Notes under the pieces: generated by a model
The model's input: only the letters and a program-made list of their open reading frames with translations
Told to the model about the DNA's origin: nothing
The model's database searches: none
Made by a program: the position numbers and the translations under genes
Shown: positions 33,973-42,686 of the stretch, piece by piece
Layout of the letters: every line of letters starts with the position of its first letter
How positions within the stretch are numbered: the stretch's first letter is position 1
Assembly (NCBI GenBank): GCA_030448245.1
Contig: JAUJNH010000005.1
Span: forward strand, 61,491 to 111,092
Source of the DNA: Acidimicrobiales bacterium
Lineage (GTDB): Bacteria > Actinomycetota > Acidimicrobiia > Acidimicrobiales > JAUJNH01
Reading direction: 5' to 3'
DNA: 49,602 nucleotides

Positions 33973-35346
33973 TCAGCGCTTCGAGGCCCTCTTGGTGGTC
34001 TTCGCCGCGGGCGTCGAGCTGGCCCCGGCGGCGCCCTTCTGGGCCTTCTTGGCCGGCACGACCTTGACCGCCGGCGCCTTTTCGGCCGCCGCCTTCTTCC
34101 TCGGTCCGGGGGCCGGCGCCTTTTGGGCCGGCAGCTTCTGAATCGGTGCCTTGGCCACCCTGACCGGGGTCGCTGCCTTCCCCACCTTGACCGGTGCCTT
34201 GGCCGCCTTGGGCGGCACCTTCGTGACCTTGGTGGCCCTCGCGGCCGGCGGCTTGGCGGGGGGCTTGGCCGGTGCCTTCGCGCCCTTGACCGCCGGCGCC
34301 ATGGCCGACACCACCTCGACCGGGGCAGCCTTGGCGGCACCGGCCTTGGACGAACGTCCAGACGTCGCCTTGGCCGCCCTGGCCCGCTTCGCGGGGGGGG
34401 CCGGGAGCGGAGCGCTGCTCAGCACCGGCTCCGGCTCCGGCTCGGGCTCGACGGCCACCTCCGGCTCCGGCGCCGGTGACGGGGTCACCGGAGGCGGCGC
34501 GGACTGGCTGTCGAGGAGCGCCTCGATCCTGTGCAGGATGGACGCCCGGCCCATCTCGGCGCTCTCCCGGCGCCGCACCATCTCGAGCTCGTCGTCGTCC
34601 AGCTCGGGCAGCAACGGGAGGATCTCGCTGGCCCGAAGGTCGTCGTAGTCCTCGATCGGGAAGTAGTCGTCGTCGTCGTCGACGTCGTCCTCGGGCAGGG
34701 CAGCCACGCTGACGGTCGGGGGGGCCGCAGCCGCAGGGGGCGCCGGCGGCTCGTCGACCTCGTCGGCGGCGTCGAAACGGTGCGCGGCCTCCTCACGGTC
34801 CTCGGACTCGAGCTCGTCGATGAGCTGGTCGATGCGGGCGAGCACGGTGGCTCGACCCTTGCCCCGCTCCTCGTGCTCGCGCACGAGGTCGAGCTCGTCG
34901 ACGTCCAGCTCGGCCAGGAGCGGAAGGATCTCGCCCACCCGCCTCGAGTCGTAGCGCTCGATCGGGAAGTCGTCGTCGACGGGCTCGTCGTCAGCCTCGT
35001 CGGCGCCGGCCCCGTAGCCGGACGCCGGCTCGGCGTCGCGATCGGGTTCAGGGGCGAACGTCTCGCTGGAAGACGAGCGACCGAGCGTTCCGGCGCCCGC
35101 CATGGCCGGTGCCGGCTGCGGGCGTTCCGCCGCCTGGGGCCGGTCGAAGTCGAGTGGCGCAGGCCCAGCCGCGGCCGCGCCGCCCTTGGACCTGGCGCTC
35201 ATGCGGGCGAAGATCAGCAACACCCCGAAGGCGACCACGCTGCAGGCGATGGACAGGTAGATCGGTGGCAGCGATGACTGCACGTAGCCGATCACGAGGC
35301 TGATCGCGCCAACCACGACGAGGAGGATGGTCACGAGGAGGAGCAC
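33973..35346 (-). CDS. Membrane protein with a duplicated YD-x-ILPLL domain and a histone-like tail
   Basis: The 457-residue product has two N-terminal hydrophobic segments (residues 2-22 and 28-47) and an acidic linker. Two copies of a domain of about 50 residues follow (127-179 and 229-279): FPIERYDSRRVGEILPLLAE, then LDVDELDLVREHEERGKGRA, and in copy 2 FPIEDYDDLRASEILPLLPE, then LDDDELEMVRRRESAEMGRA. They resemble actinobacterial DUF8129-type repeats as far as I can judge. After a Pro/Glu spacer the last 140 residues are a Lys/Ala/Pro tail (KAPAKPPAKPPAARATKVTK). GTG 35346 has AAGG upstream. It follows divIVA but is separated by two hairpins. The function is unknown; a membrane-to-nucleoid tether is speculation. 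Confidence 0.75.
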   Translation of the reverse strand: MLLLVTILLVVVGAISLVIGYVQSSLPPIYLSIACSVVAFGVLLIFARMSARSKGGAAAAGPAPLDFDRPQAAERPQPAPAMAGAGTLGRSSSSETFAPEPDRDAEPASGYGAGADEADDEPVDDDFPIERYDSRRVGEILPLLAELDVDELDLVREHEERGKGRATVLARIDQLIDELESEDREEAAHRFDAADEVDEPPAPPAAAAPPTVSVAALPEDDVDDDDDYFPIEDYDDLRASEILPLLPELDDDELEMVRRRESAEMGRASILHRIEALLDSQSAPPPVTPSPAPEPEVAVEPEPEPEPVLSSAPLPAPPAKRARAAKATSGRSSKAGAAKAAPVEVVSAMAPAVKGAKAPAKPPAKPPAARATKVTKVPPKAAKAPVKVGKAATPVRVAKAPIQKLPAQKAPAPGPRKKAAAEKAPAVKVVPAKKAQKGAAGASSTPAAKTTKRASKR

Positions 35347-35377
35347 GGGTACACCTTCTGCTTTGGGACGAGTGGCC

Positions 35378-35413
35378 GCGGAACACTAGTCCCGCGACGC
35401 GGAGGATCCGCGT
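35378..35413 (-). terminator. Two adjacent hairpins between divIVA and the membrane protein gene
   Basis: ACGCGGA (35397-35403) and TCCGCGT (35407-35413) form a perfect 7-bp stem with a 3-base loop. GCGGAAC (35378-35384) and GTCCCGC (35389-35395) form a second 7-bp stem with one G-T wobble and a 4-base loop. They start about 20 bases after the divIVA stop and probably end the dcw transcript. Confidence 0.55.
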
Positions 35414-35434
35414 ATGTGTGAGCAGCCGACATGA

Positions 35435-36478
35435 TCAGGTCGAGCGATCCTGGTCAGGAGCGCCGAGCGGCAGGTCGTTGGCGGTGGACGCCGCCTTCTT
35501 CAGCTCGGCGAGGAACTCCTCGTCGGGCAGGTCGGGGAACCCCTGGGGCGGCGCCTCGTCGGTCTCGGCCGCCGGCACCGGGGGCCACGGCCGAGGTTCG
35601 GCATCGACCGCGGCACCGACCTCGGGTGGTGCCTGGCTCGCCCCGGCCGGCGGCGCGGCGGATGGCGGCTCGGCCGGGGCCGACGCCGCCGCCGTCACGA
35701 CGGGGTGGCCACCGAGGCGGACGGTCGTGTCCACGTCGGTCACCGGAGGCGGGTCCTCGGCCGGGCCGGAGCGGTCGATGGCGGCGAGGGTCTCGACCAG
35801 CACGCCGCGCACCGACAGGCGCTGGTCGTGCATCCAGCTGGTGAGGATGGCGACGTCCAGCTGCAGGGCTTGGCGCACGCTGCGCAGCCGCTCGACCTCG
35901 GCCAGGAGGTCGGCGTCGATGCCTTTGGCGGCCTCGGCCAGCATGGCGTCGAGCTGGGTCCTGACGACAGCCCGCTCGGCGTCTCCCTCGGCCCGGGCGG
36001 CGCGGCGCAGCTCCTCGGCCTCGGCCCGGGCGGCTGCCCGCACCGCTTCCGCCTCGGCCCGCGACGCGGTCCTTTCGCTGTCCGCCTCGCGCCGCAGGCG
36101 ATCCGCCTCCGCCCGGGCCTGCTCCAGGACCTGCTGCCCGTTGGCCGCCTCCTCCTGGGCGCCGGCACGGAGGGCGGCCGCCGCCTGGCGGGCCTCCTCG
36201 CCGATCCTGACCGCCTCCTTCCGGGCGTCGGCCACCAACGAGCCGGCCAGCTTCTGGGCGTGGCCCAGCGTGCGCTTCATGGCCTCCTGGGAGCTGGCCA
36301 CCTCCTTGGCCCGCCGCTCGGCCCCGGCGGCCCGCTCCGAGGCGAGGCGGACCTGCTCGAGAAGCTCGCCGACTCCCACCGACACCCGCTCGACGAACTC
36401 GTCGACGTCGTCGACGTTGTAGCCCCGCAAGGCGGCGCGGAACGTCGCCTCCCGCAGGGCATCCGGCGTCAGGTCCAT
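35435..36478 (-). CDS. divIVA: DivIVA/Wag31-like polar growth and division protein
   Basis: DivIVA proteins form coiled coils at curved membrane (poles and septa) and recruit the growth machinery. The 347-residue protein has the conserved N-terminal lipid-binding domain (MDLTPDALREATFRAALRGYNVDDVDEFVERV) and then about 170 residues of heptad-rich coiled coil made of Glu/Ala/Arg (EEARQAAAALRAGAQEEAAN, ARAEADRLRREADSERTAS). A Pro-rich acidic C-terminus ends in the LPDEEFLAELKKAAS segment. The position at the end of the dcw run, after sepF and yggT, is the standard one in actinobacteria. Confidence 0.92.
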   Translation of the reverse strand: MDLTPDALREATFRAALRGYNVDDVDEFVERVSVGVGELLEQVRLASERAAGAERRAKEVASSQEAMKRTLGHAQKLAGSLVADARKEAVRIGEEARQAAAALRAGAQEEAANGQQVLEQARAEADRLRREADSERTASRAEAEAVRAAARAEAEELRRAARAEGDAERAVVRTQLDAMLAEAAKGIDADLLAEVERLRSVRQALQLDVAILTSWMHDQRLSVRGVLVETLAAIDRSGPAEDPPPVTDVDTTVRLGGHPVVTAAASAPAEPPSAAPPAGASQAPPEVGAAVDAEPRPWPPVPAAETDEAPPQGFPDLPDEEFLAELKKAASTANDLPLGAPDQDRST

Positions 36479-36517
36479 CTTCGACAGCCTAGGTGCGACG
36501 CCCGCCGCGGCGGCGGC

Positions 36518-36775
36518 TCACAAGATGAAGCGCGGGCACCCCAGGAGCCCCAGGACGACCTGCAGGACGATCAGCAGCACGAGGAACGACAGGTCGAACA
36601 TGCCGAGGGGCGGGATGACCCGCCGCAGCGGGCCGAGGACCGGTTCGGTCAGCTTGTACAGGACCTCCACGACCTGCCCGAAAGCGGTGCCGGGAGTGAC
36701 CGGGAAGAAGGAGGTGATCGCTCGGGCGATGAGCACCAACCGATAGATGCTGAGGATGGCGCAGATGATCGTCAC
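36518..36775 (-). CDS. YggT-family membrane protein
   Basis: The 85-residue protein has two transmembrane segments (IICAILSIYRLVLIARAI and LSFLVLLIVLQVVLGLL) and the family loop FGQVVEVLYKLTEPVLGPLRRVIPP. YggT proteins stand next to sepF and divIVA in many Gram-positive and cyanobacterial genomes and influence division or nucleoid placement, but their biochemistry is not known. GTG 36775 has no clear ribosome site and follows sepF by 48 bp. Confidence 0.88.
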   Translation of the reverse strand: MTIICAILSIYRLVLIARAITSFFPVTPGTAFGQVVEVLYKLTEPVLGPLRRVIPPLGMFDLSFLVLLIVLQVVLGLLGCPRFIL

Positions 36776-36823
36776 GGGGTTCGGATGGTAGGCGGCGGTG
36801 GCCGGACGGCCCCTCGCCGCCGG

Positions 36824-37363
36824 TCAGATCTCGAGCTTGTAGAGGCCCTGGTCCTGCAGGCGCCGCTTCTCGCTGTCGCTGATCTCGACGTTCGCAGGTG
36901 TGAGGAGGAACACGCTCTTGGCCACGCGCTGCATCCGCCCGTCCACCATGTACACACAGGCCGAGCAGAAGTCGATGATGCGCCGGCCCACCACCGGGTC
37001 GGTGTCGACCACCGAGACCACGACCGGTGCGCCCTGCTTGATGCGGTCGCCGATCTCCTGGCCCGCCGAGAACTCCTGCGGCCTGACGACGTGCACCCGC
37101 TGCTCCTTGACCTGCTGCACCGTGCGGGCGGGCCGCGGGATCGGCGTGACGCTGGTGGCACCGCCCATCGGCTCGCCGGCCGACGGGTCGCGGGGCAGGG
37201 GCCGGATGGTGCCCATGCCCTCGTCCACCGGCCGGGTCCGGGGCGGCGGCTGGACCTGCTGCGGCGGGGGCTGGGCCTCGTAGCCGTAGCCGTAGCCGTC
37301 TTCGTACTCCGGGGGATCGACCAGCCCGAGGTGCTCCATGATCCTGCGCATACCACCTGCCAT
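36824..37363 (-). CDS. sepF: Cell division protein SepF
   Basis: SepF binds the FtsZ C-terminus and the membrane and aligns the Z ring; in actinobacteria it is the main FtsZ membrane anchor in place of FtsA. The 179-residue protein has an N-terminal segment that can form an amphipathic helix (GMRRIMEHLGLV), a Pro/Tyr-rich linker and the C-terminal SepF domain (VHVVRPQEFSAGQEIGDRIK, VVVSVVDTDPVVGRRIIDFC, GRMQRVAKSVFLLTPANVEI). AGGAGG lies 10 bases before the ATG. It comes right after yggS, as usual. Confidence 0.94.
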   Translation of the reverse strand: MAGGMRRIMEHLGLVDPPEYEDGYGYGYEAQPPPQQVQPPPRTRPVDEGMGTIRPLPRDPSAGEPMGGATSVTPIPRPARTVQQVKEQRVHVVRPQEFSAGQEIGDRIKQGAPVVVSVVDTDPVVGRRIIDFCSACVYMVDGRMQRVAKSVFLLTPANVEISDSEKRRLQDQGLYKLEI

Positions 37364-37378
37364 CTGTGAGTCGTCCTC

Positions 37379-38077
37379 CTACGGGCCCCATGCTCGCACT
37401 GCGGCACGCGCTGGTCGAGGACCGAAGAGCGCGGCACCGACTCGGACCACCGTCGCACCCTCGGCCACGGCGACCGCCAGGTCGTCCGACATGCCCATCG
37501 AGACGGTCTCGAGGCCGAGGTCGGCCGCGGTACGGGCGAGCTCGCGGAAGCGGGGCCGGGCCGCCTCGGCGCCGCCCTCGGTGGGGCCCACGCCCATCAG
37601 GCCCTCGACCAGCAGACCGGCGCGAGCGGCCTCGGCCACCAGGCCCGGCACCTCGGACGGGTCGCACCCGGCCTTGCCCGGCTCGTCGGAAAGGCGCACC
37701 TGCACGAGCACGCGGGCACCGGGCGCCCACCGGGCCACCTCGTGCACCAGCTTCGGGCGGTCGATCGACTGCCACAGGTGGACCAGCGCGGCGACCGAGC
37801 GCACCTTCCTGGCCTGCAGCCCGCCGATGAAGTGCCACCGCACCCCCCGCAGCCGCTCGTCGGCCGCCTTGACCGCGAGCTCCTGGGCGTAGCTCTCGCC
37901 CAGGTCGGTGAGCCCGGCGGCGATCGCCGCCGCGCCGACCTCCGGTCCGTGGCCCTTGGTCACGCCGACGATCCGCACCGAGGCCGGGTCGCGTCCCAAG
38001 TCCTCGATCAGCCGACGGAGGTCAGCCAGCCGGGCCGCAACCTGCTGGGTCCGGTCGGCGGTGGTCACGCCAGGCAC
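37379..38077 (-). CDS. YggS/PLPBP pyridoxal-phosphate homeostasis protein
   Basis: This single-domain PLP-binding barrel (about 232 residues) belongs to the YggS/PROSC family that buffers pyridoxal phosphate. It shows RIVGVTKGHGPEVG (the PLP lysine), DLGESYAQELAVKA, VRWHFIGGLQARKV, VRLSDEPGKAGCDP, LMGVGP and LETVSMGMSDDLAVAVAEGATVVRVGAALFG in pieces. In family members the second motif is usually LGEN-Y; here it is LGESY, a minor change. The start is best at GTG 38077, with AGAGGG 7 bases upstream; GTG 38068 and TTG 38098 are alternatives. It lies between ftsZ and sepF as in other actinobacteria. Confidence 0.9.
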   Translation of the reverse strand: MPGVTTADRTQQVAARLADLRRLIEDLGRDPASVRIVGVTKGHGPEVGAAAIAAGLTDLGESYAQELAVKAADERLRGVRWHFIGGLQARKVRSVAALVHLWQSIDRPKLVHEVARWAPGARVLVQVRLSDEPGKAGCDPSEVPGLVAEAARAGLLVEGLMGVGPTEGGAEAARPRFRELARTAADLGLETVSMGMSDDLAVAVAEGATVVRVGAALFGPRPARAAVRAWGP

Positions 38078-38101
38078 GCCACCACCCTCTTGGCGCAACC
38101 G

Positions 38102-39187
38102 CTACTTGAGGAACGACGGGACGTCGAAGTCGTCGTCTCCGAAGTCGTCCTCGGCCGCCGCGTACGGATCCTTGCGGGGCTGGAAGAGGCCGCGGTCCGG
38201 CTCGCGCGTCGTCCGGCCGGCCGGGCGGCCGACCGTCCCGGCGTCGAAGCGGTCGAAGCCGGCGGCGACGACGGTCACCCGCATCTCGTCGCCGAGGGCG
38301 TCGTCGACCACCGAGCCCAGGATGATGTTCGCGTCCGGGTGAGCCACGCCCTGGATGATCTCGGCGGCCTGGCTGAACTCGAACAGGCCGAGGTCGCTGC
38401 CGCCGGAGATGAGGAGCAGGATGCCGCGGGCGCCCTCGATCGAGGACTCGAGCAGCGGGCTGGTGATGGCGGCGCGTGCGGCGGCCTCAGCCCGCCCTTC
38501 ACCGCTGGCGTAGCCGATGCCCATCATCGCGGTGCCGGCGTCCTTCAGGATCGCCTTGACGTCGGCGAAGTCGGTGTTGATGAGGCCGGGCGTGGTGATC
38601 AGGTCGCTGATCCCCTGCACCCCCTGGAGCAGCACCTCGTCGGCCATCTTGAAGGCGCTGACCATCGAGGTCTTCTCGTTCGACGCAGTCAGGAGGCGGT
38701 CGTTGGGGATGACGATGAGCGTGTCGACCGAGTCGGCCAGGCGGCCGATTCCGTCCTCGGCCTGCATCGCCCGCCGCTTGCCCTCGAAGCTGAACGGCTT
38801 GGTGACGACCCCGATGGTCAGGGCGCCGATGCTGCGGGCCACCTCGGCCACGACGGGGGCGGCTCCGGTGCCGGTGCCACCACCCTCGCCGGCGGTGACG
38901 AAGACCATGTCGGCGCCCTTGATCGCCTCCTCGATCTCCTCCCGGTGCTCGTCGGCGGCGGCCTTGCCCACCTCGGGGTCGGCGCCGGCGCCGAGGCCGC
39001 GGGTCAGCTGGCGGCCGATGTCGAGCTTGGTGTCGGCGTCGCTCATCAGGAGCGCCTGGGCATCGGTGTTGACGGCGATGAACTCGACGCCCTTCAAGCC
39101 GGCGTCGATCATCCGGTTGACGGCGTTGACGCCGCCACCTCCAACCCCGATCACCTTGATGACCACCAGATAGGTCACGGACGCCAT
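38102..39187 (-). CDS. ftsZ: Cell division protein FtsZ
   Basis: The 361-residue tubulin homologue forms the Z ring. GTP-binding motifs are [22 protein letters not shown] and the tubulin signature [17 protein letters not shown]; the T7 synergy loop region [11 protein letters not shown] carries the catalytic Asp. The C-terminal linker is short and ends [11 protein letters not shown], the conserved peptide (D-x-P-x-F-L) that binds SepF and others. ATG 39187 is selected because AAGGAG lies 9 bases upstream; the open frame extends further but without similarity. The 189-bp AT-richer spacer before it probably carries its own promoter. Confidence 0.97.
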   Translation of the reverse strand: MASVTYLVVIKVIGVGGGGVNAVNRMIDAGLKGVEFIAVNTDAQALLMSDADTKLDIGRQLTRGLGAGADPEVGKAAADEHREEIEEAIKGADMVFVTAGEGGGTGTGAAPVVAEVARSIGALTIGVVTKPFSFEGKRRAMQAEDGIGRLADSVDTLIVIPNDRLLTASNEKTSMVSAFKMADEVLLQGVQGISDLITTPGLINTDFADVKAILKDAGTAMMGIGYASGEGRAEAAARAAITSPLLESSIEGARGILLLISGGSDLGLFEFSQAAEIIQGVAHPDANIILGSVVDDALGDEMRVTVVAAGFDRFDAGTVGRPAGRTTREPDRGLFQPRKDPYAAAEDDFGDDDFDVPSFLK

Positions 39188-39287
39188 GCGGTCTTGCTCC
39201 TTGATGGTCGAATGCATTTCTGTCGCGGCGACGAGGCTCGAACCGCAGAACGCCGAGGATCCCGGGTGATCAGGCCAAACTCTCGAC

Positions 39288-39316
39288 CTCAACTAGACAT
39301 GTAGTGTTATGTAAAC
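39288..39316 (-). promoter_or_regulatory. AT-rich segment upstream of ftsZ, probable promoter region
   Basis: The 189-bp gap between ftsQ and ftsZ is the largest in the dcw run and contains the most AT-rich stretch of the cluster (around 39288-39316, on the minus strand TTTACATAACACTACATGTC). TTTACA (39315-39310) could be a -35, but no matching -10 at the right spacing stands out. It fits the well-known separate promoters of actinobacterial ftsZ. Confidence 0.35.
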
Positions 39317-39376
39317 CTCGATCAGACGGGCAGAAGTTACCGGAATGGATCAGCGGTGGCAAGGCCGGGGATTTCA

Positions 39377-40366
39377 CTACCGCTTCACGCGCGTCAGCGC
39401 CGGGGATTCCGGGACCCGCACGTCGAGCACGGCCAAGCCGTTCACCGACGTCCGGGCCAGGACGGTGGCAGCCGCCGTGAGCTTGTCCTCGATGCGGTCG
39501 GGGGGCCCCAGCCGGACGACGGGCGGGCTCCCGTCGCGGCCCGGAGCCCGCAGGTCGAGCACCACGTCAGGCCCGTCGCCCCGCACCCCGAGCACGAGGG
39601 GCCGCAGCGCGCTGGGCAGGTTGACGGCGACGGCGAGGGCGCCGGAGGCAGGTGCGGGCAGCATCGACCCGGGCTCCCCCGCCGCCGGCACGCCTTCCAG
39701 GCGCGGGAGCCCGCCGGCGAGCCGCGGGTCCTGCGATGCGGGCGCCAGCACCCGCCCGCTGCCATCGACCAGGCACCCCGCCGCGGCGCCCGCGTCGCAG
39801 GGGGCGACCGCCGCGGGCTGGCGCTCCTCGACGGTCAGCACCACGGTGCTGGGCCACCGCCGCTCGACGGTGGCGCTCCGCACCCACGCGAGGCCTTGCA
39901 CCCTGGCGATCACCTGGCGCGTGTCGACGCGCAGGAGCGGAGGCCCCTCCTCGAGCCCGCTGGCCGTGCGCACGGCGGCCGGCGCAGTCCGCTGCGCCCC
40001 GACCACCTCGACGCGGCGGACGCTGGCGAGAGGGCTGAGCGCAGCCAGCGCGGCACCGGCGGCGGCGAGCACGACGACGACCAGGACCAGCGCCCCCCGC
40101 CGGCGGTGCCGGACCAGGGCCGTCCCCGCATCGGCCTCGACGCGGGCGCGGCGGGCGGCAATCCGGGGATCGACCATCAGGCCCGCCTGCGGTCCCGGCC
40201 GCAGCCGCTCGGCCCGCGCTCGCGCCCGGGTCCGGCGGCCACCCTCGACCAGGGCGGGCTCCTCGCCGGCGGCCTCGGACACCGGCGCGGCGGTTGCCTG
40301 CGGCGACCGAGCCAGGCGTAGCGACCGCGACGACCCGTCGCGCCCCGGTTCCCGGCGACTGTTCAT
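39377..40366 (-). CDS. ftsQ: Cell division protein FtsQ
   Basis: The 329-residue bitopic protein has a long basic cytoplasmic N-terminus (about 95 residues, Arg-rich), one transmembrane helix (GALVLVVVVLAAAGAALAAL), a POTRA domain starting VRRVEVVGAQRTAPAAVRTAS with LLRVDTRQVIARVQGLAWVR, and a C-terminal FtsQ domain (SATVERRWPSTVVLTVEERQ). It links division proteins FtsB/L to the Z ring in the divisome. ATG 40366 overlaps the murB stop (ATGA). The overall length is typical for actinobacteria. Confidence 0.9.
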   Translation of the reverse strand: MNSRREPGRDGSSRSLRLARSPQATAAPVSEAAGEEPALVEGGRRTRARARAERLRPGPQAGLMVDPRIAARRARVEADAGTALVRHRRRGALVLVVVVLAAAGAALAALSPLASVRRVEVVGAQRTAPAAVRTASGLEEGPPLLRVDTRQVIARVQGLAWVRSATVERRWPSTVVLTVEERQPAAVAPCDAGAAAGCLVDGSGRVLAPASQDPRLAGGLPRLEGVPAAGEPGSMLPAPASGALAVAVNLPSALRPLVLGVRGDGPDVVLDLRAPGRDGSPPVVRLGPPDRIEDKLTAAATVLARTSVNGLAVLDVRVPESPALTRVKR

Positions 40367-41325
40367 CCCTGCACCTCGCCGACCACGCCAGCCAGCTCGT
40401 CCTCGTCGAAGCCGGCGAGCCGGAGCTCCGGGTGCAGCGTCACGCCCCCATGCTCGTGCACCAGGCGGCGGGCGGCGCGGATGAGGGCGATGACGTCGGC
40501 CGCCGACCCGCCCTCGTCGGCCTGGATGAAGTTGGCGTGCTTCTCCGAGATCCGGGCCGTCCCCATCCTGAGCCCCCGGCCAACGGCAAGGTCGACGAGC
40601 CGGCCGGCGGAGTCGCCGGGCGGGTTGGTGAAGACGCTGCCCGCGTTCTGGCCCCCTGGCTGGTGCTCGCGCCTCCAGCGGACGATCGCGTCGATCTCGG
40701 CCCTGGCCGCGGCGGCGTCGCCCTCGGCCAGCTGGAGCCGGGCGCGAGCGACGACGTGTCCGGCACCCACCGCGCTCGTCCGGTACCCGAGGGCGAGCTC
40801 GTCCCGCGGCACCGTCCGCACGCCACCGGCGACCAGGTCGACCACGTCGGCGGCGACGAGGGTGGCGGCCATGTCGGAGCCGTGGCCGCCCGCGTTCATC
40901 CGGACGGCGCCGCCCACCGACCCCGGCACGCCCACCGCCCACCCGAAGCCGGTCAGGCCGGCGGACGCGCACTGGCGGGCCAGGGCCGGGAGGGCGACGG
41001 CGCCGCCGGCGATCACCCCGGGCCGCGACGAGGTGAGGTCGACCGCTTCGAAGGCGCCGGTCAGCGACACCACCAGGCCGGGGAAGCCACGGTCGGCCAC
41101 CAGCAGGTTCGAGCCGCGGCCGAGCACCAGGGTGGGCACGCCGGTGGCGGCCACGGCACCGGCCACGGCCTCCAGCTCGGCCGTGCCGGCGCACGTAGCC
41201 AGCAGGGCCGCCGGCCCTCCGACCCGGTAGGTGGTGCGCTGGCCCAAGGGGGCGTCCCGGCGGGCCAGCGGCCCGAGCCGGGCCGCCACCTCGTCGATGG
41301 CCGCGTCGATGTCGGCCTCCCTCAC
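40363..41325 (-). CDS. murB: UDP-N-acetylenolpyruvoylglucosamine reductase
   Basis: MurB is the FAD enzyme that reduces the enolpyruvyl group to form UDP-MurNAc. The 320-residue protein has TTYRVGGPAALLATC, the FAD-binding loop VLGRGSNLLVADRGFPG, GWAVGVPGSVGGAVRMNAGG, the active-site region ALGYRTSAV, NAGSVFTNPP (catalytic Ser) and ISEKHANFIQADEGGSA (catalytic Glu near the end). GTG 41325 overlaps the murC stop (GTGA), and its own stop overlaps ftsQ. Confidence 0.95.
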   Translation of the reverse strand: MREADIDAAIDEVAARLGPLARRDAPLGQRTTYRVGGPAALLATCAGTAELEAVAGAVAATGVPTLVLGRGSNLLVADRGFPGLVVSLTGAFEAVDLTSSRPGVIAGGAVALPALARQCASAGLTGFGWAVGVPGSVGGAVRMNAGGHGSDMAATLVAADVVDLVAGGVRTVPRDELALGYRTSAVGAGHVVARARLQLAEGDAAAARAEIDAIVRWRREHQPGGQNAGSVFTNPPGDSAGRLVDLAVGRGLRMGTARISEKHANFIQADEGGSAADVIALIRAARRLVHEHGGVTLHPELRLAGFDEDELAGVVGEVQG

Positions 41326-42686
41326 CCGAGCAGCTCGTCGGCGAGCGAGGTGATGTCACCGGCACCCAGGCTGAGGCACAGGTCGCCCGGGCGGAGCAGC
41401 GTGCGGACCGTGGCGGCCACGGCGCCTCGGTCTTCGACGTAGGTGACGCCCGGGTGGCCGCTGGCCTCGGCCACCAGCCGGCCGGTGATCCCCCGCCGTG
41501 GCTCCTCGCCCGCCCCGTAGATGCCGGTGACGACGAGGACGTCGGCGTCGGCGAAGGCCTGGGCGAACTGCTCGTGCACCTCTTGGGTGCGGCTGAAGCG
41601 GTGGGGCTGGAAGACGGCCACCACCCGGTCCCACCCGCCCTGGCGGGCGGCGGCCAGGACGGCCCGCACCTCGCCCGGGAGGTGGGCGTAGTCGTCGACG
41701 AAGGTGACGCCGCCGCCCTCGCCCCGCGGCTCGAAGCGTCGGTGCACGCCCCCGTAGGCGGCGAGGGCGGCGGCGGCCCGCTGGGGGTCGGCGCCCAGGG
41801 CCGCCGCGGCGGCCAGGGCGGCCGCCGCGTTGCGGGCGTTGTGCAGGCCCGGAGCGGGCAGGTCGACCGTGCAGGCGCCGCCGGCGTAGCGCAGCGTGAA
41901 GTGCGAGCGCATCCCCTCGAACGACAGGTCGGTGATGCGGAACGAGGCGCTCTCGTCGGTGCCGAAGGTCACGGCATCGGGACGGGACCGCCGCAGGGCG
42001 GCGGCGCCGGGGTCGTCGGAGCCGAGGATCACCGGGCCGGGCGTCTCGAGGGCGAAGCGGGAAAAGGCGTCGCGAAGTCCCTCGATGGTGCCGCCGTAGG
42101 TGGCGAGGTGGTCGGCCTCGACGCTGGTGACCACGGCCAGGGAGCGGGGAAGCTCGAGGAACGTGCCGTCGCTCTCGTCGGCCTCGGCGACGAGGAGGTC
42201 GTCCTCGTCGTCCCAGTGGGCGCCGTGGCCCAGGGAGGGGACATCGGCTCCCACCACGAACGAGGGCCGCCGCCCGGCGCCCCGGAGGGCGTGGACCAAG
42301 AAGGTGGTGGTGGTGGTCTTGCCGTGGGTCCCCGACACCGCCAGCGTGCGGCGAAGAGCGCAGAGCGAGGCGAGCAGGTCGGCCCGCCGCAGGACGGGCA
42401 CGCCCCGGTCACGGGCCTCGGCCAGCTCCGGGTTGCGGGGCGGGATGGCGGTCGAGGCGGCCACCACCTCGGCGTCGACGGGGACGTTCCCCCGGTCGTG
42501 GCCGGCGTGCACGAGCACGCCAGCGGCGCGGAGCCGCTCGGCGACGGCCGGGTCGGGTGCCGCGTCGCTGCCCGTCACCTGGTGGCCCGCCGCGGCCAGG
42601 ACCGAGGCGTAGGCGCTCATGCCCGTGCCAGTGACGCCGACGATGTGCACCCGACGCGGCCTCGCCAGGTCGAGGGGCGGGGTCAT
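41322..42686 (-). CDS. murC: UDP-N-acetylmuramate-L-alanine ligase
   Basis: MurC adds L-Ala to UDP-MurNAc with ATP. The 454-residue protein has the N-terminal dinucleotide-like domain (VHIVGVTGTGMSAYASVLAA), the P-loop VSGTHGKTTTTTFLVHAL, the central EADESDGTFLELPRS and SVEADHLATYGG, and the C-terminal VDDYAHLPGEVRAVLAAARQ and FQPHRFSRTQEVHEQF. All Mur-ligase catalytic blocks are present. ATG 42686 overlaps the murG stop (ATGA) and its stop overlaps murB. It is the first of the four amino-acid-adding ligases; murD and murF are absent from the cluster. Confidence 0.96.
   Translation of the reverse strand: MTPPLDLARPRRVHIVGVTGTGMSAYASVLAAAGHQVTGSDAAPDPAVAERLRAAGVLVHAGHDRGNVPVDAEVVAASTAIPPRNPELAEARDRGVPVLRRADLLASLCALRRTLAVSGTHGKTTTTTFLVHALRGAGRRPSFVVGADVPSLGHGAHWDDEDDLLVAEADESDGTFLELPRSLAVVTSVEADHLATYGGTIEGLRDAFSRFALETPGPVILGSDDPGAAALRRSRPDAVTFGTDESASFRITDLSFEGMRSHFTLRYAGGACTVDLPAPGLHNARNAAAALAAAAALGADPQRAAAALAAYGGVHRRFEPRGEGGGVTFVDDYAHLPGEVRAVLAAARQGGWDRVVAVFQPHRFSRTQEVHEQFAQAFADADVLVVTGIYGAGEEPRRGITGRLVAEASGHPGVTYVEDRGAVAATVRTLLRPGDLCLSLGAGDITSLADELLG

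Noticed and set aside
34440..34480. Short GGCTCC repeats resembling a satellite array
   Set aside because: They encode the Glu-Pro repeats (EPEPEPEP) of the membrane protein linker, i.e. ordinary low-complexity coding sequence.
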